From assembly GCF_027923405.1 (NCBI RefSeq), contig NZ_BQYI01000001.1, positions 490,501 through 554,500 on the forward strand: a stretch of DNA of 64,000 nt. Reading direction: 5' to 3'. The position numbers and the translations under genes are program-made. This DNA comes from Paenibacillus sp. YYML68. GTDB lineage: Bacteria > Bacillota > Bacilli > Paenibacillales > NBRC-103111. The notes under the pieces are model-generated. The model did not search any database, was not told where the DNA came from, and was given only the letters and a program-made list of their open reading frames with translations. Of this stretch, positions 32,681 through 40,536 are shown piece after piece (the stretch's first letter is position 1; each line of letters begins with the position of its first letter).

Positions 32681-33781
32681 GTGACGAATACAGAAGGTAA
32701 GCCGCAAGGCGATTCCCATGAACACTCACACCACTGCGCGCATGATCATGCGCCGAAGGGTACATCTTGTGAACAGCATCACGAACATTCACATGGCCAT
32801 CATGGCCACCACGGTCATTCACACGGCCATCATGATCACCACGGGCACGGCGGTCATCATCACCATCACCACGGGCTGGGCGGTCATCACCACCACCATC
32901 ACCACGGTGGAGCCGACGGCAATCGCAAGGGGCTTGCGATTGCGCTCGCCATAACGACCGGCATCATGCTTCTTGAGTTCGTCGGCGGCTTATGGACCGG
33001 CAGTCTCGCACTGCTGTCTGACTCTGGTCACATGCTTAATGATGCGGTGTCGCTGCTCCTGAGCTTCATCGCGATCGGAGTAGCAGCACGACCAGCGACG
33101 GCAGGGAAGACGTTCGGCTTCCGCCGCTTCGAGATCGTCGCCGCCCTGTTCAACGGAGTGACGCTGTTCGTCATCGCCGCATTCATCGTCTGGGAGGCGT
33201 ACGAGCGGCTGCTTCAGCCGCAGCAGGTGGCAAGCGGAGCGATGATGGGCATCGCGGCGGTCGGGCTGCTGGCGAATTTGCTGAGCGCTTGGGCGCTAAT
33301 GCGCAAGGGTGATGTGCACGGTAATGTCAATATGCGAAGCGCTTATTTGCACATTATCGGGGATGCGCTTGGATCAGTAGGCGCCATAGTCGCTGGACTC
33401 ATCATGCTGCTGACCGGCTGGTACTATGCCGATCCGATCATTAGCGTCATTGTGGCGCTGCTCATTCTGAGAGGGGCGTGGGGCGTCATTCGGCATACGC
33501 TTCACATTCTGATGGAGGGTGCGCCCGAGGGGATTCATCCGCCTGAGGTGGAGGCGGAGCTGAAGACGATACCGGGCGTGGAGGATGTGCACGATCTGCA
33601 CATCTGGACGATTACGTCAGGGCTCGATTCGTTAAGCTGTCATGTGCGGGTGGCCGACGATGCGGACGGACAGCGTATTCTGCAGCAAGCGATTCGGCTG
33701 CTCAGTGAGCGGTATGGCATTCAGCATGCGACGATACAGGTAGAGAATTCGACCATCACCCATGCGGAGCTGGACGTGTAG
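32681..33781 (+). CDS. czcD: Cation diffusion facilitator (Zn/Cd/Co efflux) with very His-rich N terminus
   Basis: About 366 residues. Residues about 10-75 contain roughly 30 His in HxH/HHxH patterns with Gly, a probable metal-buffering segment. Six membrane helices follow; the metal site is HxxxD in helix 2 (SDSGHMLNDA) and HxxxD in helix 5 (HIIGDALGS). The C-terminal cytoplasmic domain (LKTIPGVEDVHDLHIWTI) is complete. Exchange of metal for protons exports Zn2+, Cd2+ or Co2+. The GTG at 32681 has GGAGG upstream and is preferred over an ATG at 32654 that lies inside the operator. It is in an operon with a CzcO-like gene. Confidence 0.93.
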   Translation: MTNTEGKPQGDSHEHSHHCAHDHAPKGTSCEQHHEHSHGHHGHHGHSHGHHDHHGHGGHHHHHHGLGGHHHHHHHGGADGNRKGLAIALAITTGIMLLEFVGGLWTGSLALLSDSGHMLNDAVSLLLSFIAIGVAARPATAGKTFGFRRFEIVAALFNGVTLFVIAAFIVWEAYERLLQPQQVASGAMMGIAAVGLLANLLSAWALMRKGDVHGNVNMRSAYLHIIGDALGSVGAIVAGLIMLLTGWYYADPIISVIVALLILRGAWGVIRHTLHILMEGAPEGIHPPEVEAELKTIPGVEDVHDLHIWTITSGLDSLSCHVRVADDADGQRILQQAIRLLSERYGIQHATIQVENSTITHAELDV

Positions 33782-33799
33782 AGGGGGAGGCTGAGTCTC

Positions 33800-34885
33800 A
33801 TGCAGCAAGATGAGAGGCACTGGGAGGTTGTTGTCATCGGTGCGGGGCAGGCGGGACTTGCCGCGGCGTATGAGCTGAAGCGGGCAGGCGTACCGTTCGT
33901 CTGCCTTGATCGGCAGGAGCGGATCGGACAGACATGGAGAGAGCGGTACGATTCGCTCCAGCTGTTCACGCCGCGGAGCTTCAGCTCGCTGCCGGGACTG
34001 CCTCTGTCGGGTGCGCCGGGTGGCTACCCGCGCAAGGATGAGCTGGCCGACTACCTGCAGGCATACGCGCGCGCATTCGAGCTGCCGGTGCTGAGCGGTA
34101 CAATAGTCGAGAAGGTGACGTCCTGCCGCACAGCAGCAGGCGGACGCTTCCGGCTCGAGACGAGCCGAGGCGCGATGACCGCGCGGCATATTGTGGTAGC
34201 GACAGGTCCGTTCCAGCAGCCGGTAGTGCCTGCGTTATCGGCGGAGCTGGACCCTGGCGTCCTGCAGCTGCATTCGAGCAGCTACAAGCGGCCGCAGCAG
34301 CTGCAGCCCGGCCCGACCGTCGTCGTCGGAGCGGGCAATTCCGGCGCGCAGATCGCCGTTGAGCTAGCGCAGCAGGGCAGCGACGTATTGCTATCTGCCT
34401 CCACCCCCATTCGCTACGCGCCGCTAACACTGCTAGGGACGAGCGTGTTCACATGGCTGACCAGAACGGGCATCGTGTACGCCTCGGCTCGGTCGCCGCT
34501 CGGAGCATGGCTGCAGAAGCGCCCCGACCCCGTGTTCGGGCGTGAGCTGCGCGATGCGGTCCGTGCAGGCCACATTCAGCTGAAGGGTCGTACGACTTCG
34601 GTCCAGGGGCGCCGGCTTCGATTCGCAGACGGTACGGAGGCGGAGGCAGCTAACGTCATCTGGGCCACCGGCTTCAGATCAGACTACAGCTGGCTGGCGG
34701 TGCCGGGTGCACTCGACGAGACAGGACGACCTCGTCACCTGAACGGTGTGAGCGAGGTGAATGGTCTGTTCTACATCGGCCTGCTCTGGCAGCGCTCGCG
34801 CAGCTCGGCCTTGGTCGGCGGCGTGGGACGGGATGCGGCCTACGTGATCGGCAAGCTGCTCGCACAGCGGACACACTCTGTATAA
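33800..34885 (+). CDS. czcO: CzcO-like flavin monooxygenase / NAD(P)-binding oxidoreductase
   Basis: A 361-residue FAD/NAD(P)H protein. The first nucleotide site is VVVIGAGQAGLAAAYELKR; the second is VVVGAGNSGAQIAVEL; the FMO-like middle segment ERYDSLQLFTPRSFSSLPGLP and ATGFRSDYSWL near the C terminus fit the CzcO/FMO class. In B. subtilis the gene for such a protein lies next to czcD, and the same arrangement is seen here, 18 bp after czcD with GGGGGAGG before the ATG. Its reaction in metal resistance is not established. Confidence 0.85.
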   Translation: MQQDERHWEVVVIGAGQAGLAAAYELKRAGVPFVCLDRQERIGQTWRERYDSLQLFTPRSFSSLPGLPLSGAPGGYPRKDELADYLQAYARAFELPVLSGTIVEKVTSCRTAAGGRFRLETSRGAMTARHIVVATGPFQQPVVPALSAELDPGVLQLHSSSYKRPQQLQPGPTVVVGAGNSGAQIAVELAQQGSDVLLSASTPIRYAPLTLLGTSVFTWLTRTGIVYASARSPLGAWLQKRPDPVFGRELRDAVRAGHIQLKGRTTSVQGRRLRFADGTEAEAANVIWATGFRSDYSWLAVPGALDETGRPRHLNGVSEVNGLFYIGLLWQRSRSSALVGGVGRDAAYVIGKLLAQRTHSV

Positions 34886-34942
34886 AACAAAGGCGAACTC
34901 CTCACATTAACATCGATCGATGTGCGAAAGGAGGCATGCCCT

Positions 34943-35218
34943 ATGTCCAAGTACGAGTACGACTCCAGCTTACAGTCTCAGAACCCGCTGTCTCAAGCGC
35001 AAAACTCGGTGGAGAAGGCGCATCATGCGGTTACGCAGGCGCAGTCTCATCCTTCCTCCCAGCTGATCGAGCAGGCGGAATCGGCGATCACGAAGGCGCA
35101 CCGCGCGCTGGACCAGGTCGACGACGACAAGTACAAGGAGCCGCTGCAGACGGCGCGTCAATCGCTTGCGGATGACGAAGCTAGCTTGCACGGCCTGAAG
35201 CCGATGAAGGAAGAGTAG
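34943..35218 (+). CDS. Hypothetical 91-residue alpha-helical protein
   Basis: From ATG 34943 (AAAGGAGG 9 bases upstream) the protein is soluble and helical, rich in Ala, Gln, Ser and Glu (SQAQNSVEKAHHAVTQAQSH, then SAITKAHRALDQVDDD). Two similar segments, VEKAHHAVTQAQ and ITKAHRALDQVD, suggest an internal repeat. No Cys or motif. A 14-bp palindrome ACATCGATCGATGT lies upstream at 34909-34922. Function unknown; it resembles small stress- or sporulation-associated Bacillales proteins. Confidence 0.7.
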   Translation: MSKYEYDSSLQSQNPLSQAQNSVEKAHHAVTQAQSHPSSQLIEQAESAITKAHRALDQVDDDKYKEPLQTARQSLADDEASLHGLKPMKEE

Positions 35219-35256
35219 TAGCGGCGCAAGGCCATATTGAGATATACGCTCACGCA

Positions 35257-35290
35257 AAAAGGGAGGTGCCGAAGCTGTCGGCCCTCCTTT
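35257..35290 (+). terminator. Terminator after the 91-residue protein gene
   Basis: AAAGGGAG...CTCCTTT with an inner GCCGA/TCGGC stem, followed by ATTTA. Confidence 0.7.
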
Positions 35291-35368
35291 ATTTACATTA
35301 TAGAATTTATAACATTTTAGGGTGGGGCATGTATTCCATCTTATTTGTGTTTTTGGTAAGGTAAAGAT

Positions 35369-36703
35369 ATGGAGACGAACATTTTAAAACGGATCTTTTT
35401 CGATAGACACGGACATTGGGATCGCTTTGTCGTGAAATATAAGGACAAACTCCGTTCTAACGTACTTAAGGAAGTAGAGAAATTCCGCGGCTGCGGAGAC
35501 CTCATGAAAGGCTTTAAGCTGCTCGTGTGCGAAGGATGCCACGACCTGCGAATTGTTCCGTATCGCTGCAAAGGAAGGTTTTGTACGACCTGTTCGTGCG
35601 GAGAGACCGAAGAATGGGCGCGTATTCTAGAACAAGACGTATTTCAGGTGAATCATCGGCATGTCGTTTTTACGATCGATGAGGGACTTAGGGACATCTT
35701 TTTACGACATCGAGAAAAGTTGCTTAAAGAGTTCATGGATGAGGCAGTCCGTGTGATAAAGACGTATTTCGAAAAGAAGCATAAGGTCACTCCCGGCATC
35801 ATCGCTGGATTACATACATTTGGGTCACGGTTGAACTTTAACCCTCATGTTCATATGTTGGTGACGATGGGTGGTATGAAGTCAAATGTAGAATGGAAGA
35901 CGTATGACTTCGTTCCGTTTGAAATGCTGCGCAAGCAATGGCAGACGGTTGTATTGAAACTTATTCGTCGAAAGCTCAGCGAGCAAGAGAAAAAGCAAGT
36001 ACAAGCCCGCTTGCAAAAGGCCTACTCTGAAAATGGGGAAGGCTTCTATGTGTATGCTCCAAAACAGAAAGGCAACGTGAAACAGCAGCTGGGGTATATT
36101 GGACGTTACATGAGAAGACCCGCGATCGCCGTAAGCCGAATCGAGGCGTATGACGGGGAGACAGTGACGTTTCGTTACCGTGACAAGCAAGACGGGAAAG
36201 AGAAAACGGAATCGATCCCCGTGGAGGAGTTTATCGGTAGACTTATACGCCATATCCCGGATGAGAATTTTAAAACGATCCGTTACTATGGAGTGTATTC
36301 ACGCAGGATCAAGAGCCTGTGCAAAAAACTAGTTAGCCAGTGGCAACAAGCAGCGAGAAAATGGATCGTGAAGGCGAAACGACTACTAAAACGAAGAACA
36401 TGGGCAGAGCGTATCCAGGAGCAAACGGGAAAACCGCCATGTTGCCCGAAGTGTGAAAGTTATTATGAATACAAGGGAGAAGTCTGCCTTGAGGAAGGCA
36501 AATTGAAGGTGAAGTATGCAAAGTGTATGACTGCAAGAACATGTCTGGAGAGGGTAATAAACGATGTCACCGGTGTCAAAGAAACGAACAACAGGGAAGA
36601 AAAAGAAAAAGCAGCCGCTAAGCAAAAGCAAGCACATGGTAAACAAAGAGACGGTCAAGTACATATGCTTGAACTGCAAAGAAATGGAAGACATACCGCT
36701 TAG
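35369..36703 (+). CDS. IS91-family transposase
   Basis: A 444-residue rolling-circle transposase. It has the N-terminal zinc-binding Cys pattern (CEGC-x-CKGRFCTTCSC), the HxH metal motif NFNPHVHMLVT (near residue 160) and the Tyr region QLGYIGRYMRRPAIAVSRI. These are the marks of IS91-type Y-transposases, which insert without target duplication. The C-terminal tail is rich in Lys, Glu and Gln and overlaps the next gene. The frame is intact, so the element may be active. GGTAAGG precedes the ATG. Confidence 0.92.
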   Translation: METNILKRIFFDRHGHWDRFVVKYKDKLRSNVLKEVEKFRGCGDLMKGFKLLVCEGCHDLRIVPYRCKGRFCTTCSCGETEEWARILEQDVFQVNHRHVVFTIDEGLRDIFLRHREKLLKEFMDEAVRVIKTYFEKKHKVTPGIIAGLHTFGSRLNFNPHVHMLVTMGGMKSNVEWKTYDFVPFEMLRKQWQTVVLKLIRRKLSEQEKKQVQARLQKAYSENGEGFYVYAPKQKGNVKQQLGYIGRYMRRPAIAVSRIEAYDGETVTFRYRDKQDGKEKTESIPVEEFIGRLIRHIPDENFKTIRYYGVYSRRIKSLCKKLVSQWQQAARKWIVKAKRLLKRRTWAERIQEQTGKPPCCPKCESYYEYKGEVCLEEGKLKVKYAKCMTARTCLERVINDVTGVKETNNREEKEKAAAKQKQAHGKQRDGQVHMLELQRNGRHTA

Positions 36704-36878
36704 CGTGGTTCGAGATTTCGATATGATGGATGATGGGGACCCGGAAGTGCCTCCGCAATTTAGCTGCGAAGGATGTGGTGGGGAGATGTATCCTGAGTAC
36801 TACAAGGGAGTCCAAGGATATGAATACCGGATCGATGACCGGTTAGGGAAGAAGGAAATGGAGTTGAGCAAGGAGTAG
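36564..36878 (+). CDS. Zinc-ribbon protein overlapping the IS91 transposase
   Basis: A 104-residue protein whose first 46 codons overlap the end of the transposase in another frame. It has a basic N terminus (KKRTTGKKKKKQPLSKSKH) and a zinc ribbon made of CLNC and CEGC. Overlapping accessory frames of this type are seen with some Bacillales IS91 elements, by my recollection. It may bind DNA or the transposase. Confidence 0.6.
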   Translation: MSPVSKKRTTGKKKKKQPLSKSKHMVNKETVKYICLNCKEMEDIPLSVVRDFDMMDDGDPEVPPQFSCEGCGGEMYPEYYKGVQGYEYRIDDRLGKKEMELSKE

Positions 36879-36893
36879 ATCCAGAGAGGGAAT

Positions 36894-36996
36894 GGGTATG
36901 GGGTGGAAAGTTTACGGGCCGCCTTTGAAGTCGTGTCCTTACCGCTAAATAAATACAAATGGACACGATTTCAAGAGCGGTTGGAACCCCACACCC
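36894..36996 (+). repeat. Nested inverted repeats at the IS91 right end
   Basis: GGGTATGGGGT (36894-36904) pairs with ACCCCACACCC (36986-36996) with one mismatch; within it AAGTCGTGTCC pairs with GGACACGATTT. This large imperfect hairpin sits just after the last gene of the element, where IS91 elements carry a terminal stem-loop used for transfer end recognition. Confidence 0.55.
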
Positions 36997-37093
36997 ATCC
37001 CTCCCCACGCGCCGAATGTATGGATCAGTACGTAGAGATCTTAAAAGACGCCGTTAGGCGTTTTTCTTACGTGCAAGCTGTGGTTGCTGTCAT

Positions 37094-37390
37094 TCAGCTT
37101 TTGAGATATCGTTTCAACTCTTCATAGAAATTTTCTCTGGATCCAGCCAAAATCACAACGACTAGCTCCCCATCTTCATTCTCTTCCATTCGGTAGGCAA
37201 TTTCATAATTCGTACCCTGATACGATACATCGTACCCGTAGATACCATTTAGATCGCCTGCTTTTTGTCGGCCTATCGAAGGATCTAGCCGAATGGCATT
37301 TATGGCATCCAGGTACGCTTTTTTGAGTGGCTTCTCAACCAGCTTATTGAAATACCTTCTTGCGGGGCTAAGATACGTAACGGGAAGCAT
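37094..37390 (-). CDS. RelE/ParE-type toxin
   Basis: A 98-residue basic protein with the RelE/ParE fold pattern: SPARRYFNKLVEKPLKKAYLDAI, then DLNGIYGYDVSYQGTNYEIAYRM, and a terminal strand VVVILAGSRENFYEELKRYL. RelE members cut ribosome-bound mRNA, ParE members poison gyrase; which applies is unclear. It starts directly after the antitoxin stop codon, the normal order for a coupled pair. Confidence 0.82.
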   Translation of the reverse strand: MLPVTYLSPARRYFNKLVEKPLKKAYLDAINAIRLDPSIGRQKAGDLNGIYGYDVSYQGTNYEIAYRMEENEDGELVVVILAGSRENFYEELKRYLKS

Positions 37391-37777
37391 CTAATCCTCT
37401 ATTACATCGCCGAATAGCTTTTTCGTTTCGTCTTCACCCGTTCCTCTATAGCTCCGGGCAACGTCTGCGGATTCGGCAATGAGCTGTTGAACAGCAACTT
37501 GTAATTCAGCTTGTTTTTCGCGAAATTTGGCTAGGAGTTGCTCACCTGTGTAGCCTTCCTTGATTAAGTCTGCCAAAATGAGATCTGCAAAGTAGTCGCT
37601 GCCCGTATGTTCACGTACAGGTCGCATAATGATGTGGTTGCCTTTAATACCGAACTCTACTTCATCTTTAATTCCTGCTTGCTCGAAAAGCTTCTGAGGT
37701 ATTGTAACTTGGCGTTTCTGTGAGACACGCGCCCGCTTCCATTCCATTCGTTCCACCGCCTCATTTACAGTTGCCAT
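37391..37777 (-). CDS. AbrB/MazE-type antitoxin
   Basis: A 128-residue protein with an AbrB-like swapped-hairpin DNA-binding domain (RARVSQKRQVTIPQKLFEQA, then VEFGIKGNHIIMRPV) and an acidic helical C terminus that should bind the toxin. Its stop codon abuts the toxin start. The pairing of an AbrB-like antitoxin with a RelE-like toxin is known in Firmicutes. It should also repress its own promoter. Confidence 0.82.
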   Translation of the reverse strand: MATVNEAVERMEWKRARVSQKRQVTIPQKLFEQAGIKDEVEFGIKGNHIIMRPVREHTGSDYFADLILADLIKEGYTGEQLLAKFREKQAELQVAVQQLIAESADVARSYRGTGEDETKKLFGDVIED

Positions 37778-37928
37778 AAGTATACTCCTCCTATATGTTC
37801 GATATTCCTAGAATAGAGTTTCCTTGTTTCTTTACTTTCTATTTTACACGTTATGATAAATAATGAAAGCATGAGCCAACCTAAATATGGTACATTCTAG
37901 TAGGACGCATGAAAGGTGGAGGATCCGT

Positions 37929-38648
37929 ATGAATCAACGCTTGTCCGCCGTCGTGCATGCCATACGCGTCTCGCGTCTGACCGCCCTGCAGCGAAGCAGT
38001 CTGAGCGGGCTCGTGTCCGAGGAGCGCAGAAGCCGGATGGCGCGGTTCGTTCGGCAGGAGGATGCCGATCGATGTCTGCTCGCCGGGCTGCTCATTCGGT
38101 ACGGAGCCGAGCGGCTGTTCGGTATTCGGCACGAGGAGATGACCTTATCAACCAATACATACGGCAAGCCTTCATTCGCCCGTTATCCGGACATATTCTT
38201 CAATGCTGCCCATTCGGGCGACTGGGTCGTCTGCGCGTGGGATTCAGCGCCGATCGGCGTCGATGTCGAGCAGCTGCAGGAGATCGACCTGTCGATCGCA
38301 GACCGCTTCTTCTCGCGACCCGAGTGCGCGATGCTCGAGGAACAGCCTGAAGCCCAGCGACTCGAGCTCTTCTACCAGCTGTGGGCGCTGAAGGAGAGCT
38401 TCATCAAGCAGGTCGGCAAAGGGTTGTCCATACCCCTCGATGCCTTCGCGATCTTGCCGAAGCCGGGCGGCATCGAGCTGACGGTGCTGCAGCCAAGTGC
38501 ACAGGCGCAAGGGCCGCTCTCCTTCCGGCTGTACGAGCTTCAAGCAGATGGCGAGCGGTACGCCGCAGCGCTATGCGCGACGCACGATGCGATGCCCGAT
38601 GCGATGACGGTCGTGGAGCTGGAGCAGCTGGTGGCATGCTTCACTTAA
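37929..38648 (+). CDS. Sfp-type 4'-phosphopantetheinyl transferase
   Basis: A 239-residue enzyme that moves the phosphopantetheine arm of CoA onto carrier proteins of peptide synthetases, polyketide synthases or fatty acid synthases. The Mg2+ and catalytic motifs are GVDVEQLQEIDL (near 110) and WALKESFIKQVGKGL (near 153). The length and two-fold pseudo-symmetric layout fit the Sfp subgroup. AGGTGGAGG precedes the ATG at 37929. No NRPS or PKS genes are near, so it probably serves clusters elsewhere. Confidence 0.9.
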   Translation: MNQRLSAVVHAIRVSRLTALQRSSLSGLVSEERRSRMARFVRQEDADRCLLAGLLIRYGAERLFGIRHEEMTLSTNTYGKPSFARYPDIFFNAAHSGDWVVCAWDSAPIGVDVEQLQEIDLSIADRFFSRPECAMLEEQPEAQRLELFYQLWALKESFIKQVGKGLSIPLDAFAILPKPGGIELTVLQPSAQAQGPLSFRLYELQADGERYAAALCATHDAMPDAMTVVELEQLVACFT

Positions 38649-38795
38649 GCGAAGCGAAGGCCGATGTCGACGGTCATGATGCGTATAGTCCTGCATGACC
38701 GGTTCGCGAACCGTATGCTACAATAGTAGCAGCGACGGATGGAGCGGTGCTCGTCTTGCCGCTTCACATGGAACGGGAAGGAAGTAGAATGACCC

Positions 38796-39476
38796 ATGAT
38801 CAACGGCATAACGATGCAGCCTGGGCAAGAGGATGGGCCGGATCGGCTCGCGGCTTGCCTGCAGCAGATTGAGGAGCACCTGCTGGTCGGTCTAGAGATG
38901 GCCAGCGAGAGCGAGCACGACCCGATTCAGGTGTACACGGTGCCAGAGCCGTGGACCATTGTCGGCGTCGGCAATTACGCGGCCGTGTTCGTACACCCGT
39001 CCTGGCCTGAGTGGGTTGTGAAGGTGTACGCGCCCGGCAGGCCGGGAGTTGAAGAGGAGCAGGAGGTATACCGCAGGCTCGGCAACCATCCGGCATATTC
39101 GCAGTGCTTGCACGACGGCGAACGATACTTGCTGCTGCGCAGACTGACCGGTGTGACGCTGTACAATTGTATTCGGCGAGGCATTGACATTCCGCAGCAG
39201 GTGATCGACGATATCGACGCCGCACTCGCGTATGCCCGCAGCAAGGGTCTGAATCCACATGATGTGCATGGTAAAAATGTGATGCTTCAGGACGGTCGCG
39301 GCCTCGTTGTCGACGTCTCCGACTTCCTCAAGGAGGAGCCGTGCGAGATGTGGGACGACCTGAAGCGGGCGTATGAGCGGCTGTACGTACCGTTTCTGCG
39401 CAAGGCTCGCGTGCCTGATTGGCTGCTGAACGCGGTGCGCAAGGGCTACAGGCTGTTGCGGCGCTGGCGCTCCTAA
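38796..39476 (+). CDS. YrzF-like protein kinase fold protein
   Basis: A 226-residue protein with a shortened kinase fold: a Gly loop (GVGNYAAVF), the Lys in WVVKVYAPGR, the catalytic loop LNPHDVHGKNVML (HDxHxKN) and DVSDF where DFG would be. Short Bacillales kinases of the YrzF/YbdM group have this layout. Substrates are unknown. A palindrome CGGTTCGCGAACCG (38700-38713) and a TACAAT -10 (38719-38724) lie upstream. Confidence 0.78.
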   Translation: MINGITMQPGQEDGPDRLAACLQQIEEHLLVGLEMASESEHDPIQVYTVPEPWTIVGVGNYAAVFVHPSWPEWVVKVYAPGRPGVEEEQEVYRRLGNHPAYSQCLHDGERYLLLRRLTGVTLYNCIRRGIDIPQQVIDDIDAALAYARSKGLNPHDVHGKNVMLQDGRGLVVDVSDFLKEEPCEMWDDLKRAYERLYVPFLRKARVPDWLLNAVRKGYRLLRRWRS

Positions 39477-39625
39477 GCCTGCCCGGGGCACCCGCGGACA
39501 GACCTGCCATTGAAACCGCACAGCAGCGACTTCCGTATGGAAGGGCAGAGGTGACTCGCAGGCGGTGCCCGTCGCGGCCGTCTTTAGTGGTGAATCCATA
39601 ATGTTGAATGAGGAGGCATGTGAGC

Positions 39626-40399
39626 ATGTCGTTTTTCAAAAAAGTATTGGCCAGCGTCGGAATCGGCTCCGCCAAGGTAGACACGCAGCTCGATCAGTCC
39701 CAGGTAGAAGTAGGCGGCGAGCTGAGCGGAGTGGTCAAGGTCGAAGGCGGACAGACGGAGCAGCATGTCGATCGCATCTACTTGTACGTGAAGACAAGCT
39801 ATATCAAGGAAGAGAACGATCAGAAGATCTCGTATGAGGCTGTTGTCGGGAAGTTTCTGCTCAGCGAGTCGTTCACGGTGCGCACAGGCGAGCGCAAGGA
39901 CATTCCGTTCAGCCTGACGCTGCCCGAGCAGATGCCAGTTACACTGCGCAATGCCCCGCTGTGGCTTGAGACCGGACTTGACATTGACAACGCACTCGAC
40001 CCGAAGGACCGCGACTACTTCCAGGTGCTGCCGAATGCGAACATGCAGACGGTGCTCGACGCGCTCGATATTCTCGGCTTCCGACTGCGCGAGGTGACGA
40101 ATGAATACGCCTCACGTCTTGGCGGTCATCTGCCGTTCGTGCAGGAGTTCGAGTTCGTGCCGACGACGCATTTCCGCGGACAGCTCGACGAGCTGGAGGT
40201 GCTGTTCTTCCCACGTGGCGACGACCTCGAGCTGCTGCTGCAGATCGACCGCCGGGCGAGAGGGCTGCGGGGCCTGTTCGCCGAAGGCATGGGTCTGGAC
40301 GAAAGCTTCGTACGGGTATCTGTGCCGGGCAGCGAGCTGCGCCAAGGTGCGCAAGCTGTCGCAGGCCAGCTGCGGGAGCTCATTTCGCGCTATAGCTAG
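39626..40399 (+). CDS. spo0M: Spo0M-like sporulation control protein
   Basis: A 257-residue protein of the SpoOM family: MSFFKKVLASVGIGSAKVDT, SQVEVGGELSGVVKVEGG and QHVDRIYLYVKTSY match the arrestin-like fold, and DIPFSLTLPEQMPVT and a C-terminal FVRVSVPG segment complete it. In B. subtilis the protein affects sporulation initiation. The ATG at 39626 has GAGGAGG 9 bases upstream. A strong terminator follows. Confidence 0.9.
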   Translation: MSFFKKVLASVGIGSAKVDTQLDQSQVEVGGELSGVVKVEGGQTEQHVDRIYLYVKTSYIKEENDQKISYEAVVGKFLLSESFTVRTGERKDIPFSLTLPEQMPVTLRNAPLWLETGLDIDNALDPKDRDYFQVLPNANMQTVLDALDILGFRLREVTNEYASRLGGHLPFVQEFEFVPTTHFRGQLDELEVLFFPRGDDLELLLQIDRRARGLRGLFAEGMGLDESFVRVSVPGSELRQGAQAVAGQLRELISRYS

Positions 40400-40422
40400 A
40401 CGTGCCTCTATGGGGCGATTGG

Positions 40423-40455
40423 AAGTTCGTTTGCAGCTGCAAACGAACTTTTTTT
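40423..40455 (+). terminator. Strong terminator after spo0M
   Basis: A 28-nt perfect palindrome (AAGTTCGTTTGCAG and its complement) followed by seven T (40449-40455). Confidence 0.92.
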
Positions 40456-40536
40456 ATGCTACAAGGCAGGAATAAGGCTGCTCGCAGCGAATGTACTGGT
40501 AAACAAAATCAACGTGACAATACGGGAGATGCTAAC

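Noticed and set aside
40402-40536. Longer start of the hybrid kinase
   Set aside because: The extra 45 codons run through the spo0M terminator and have no RBS; the ATG at 40537 does.
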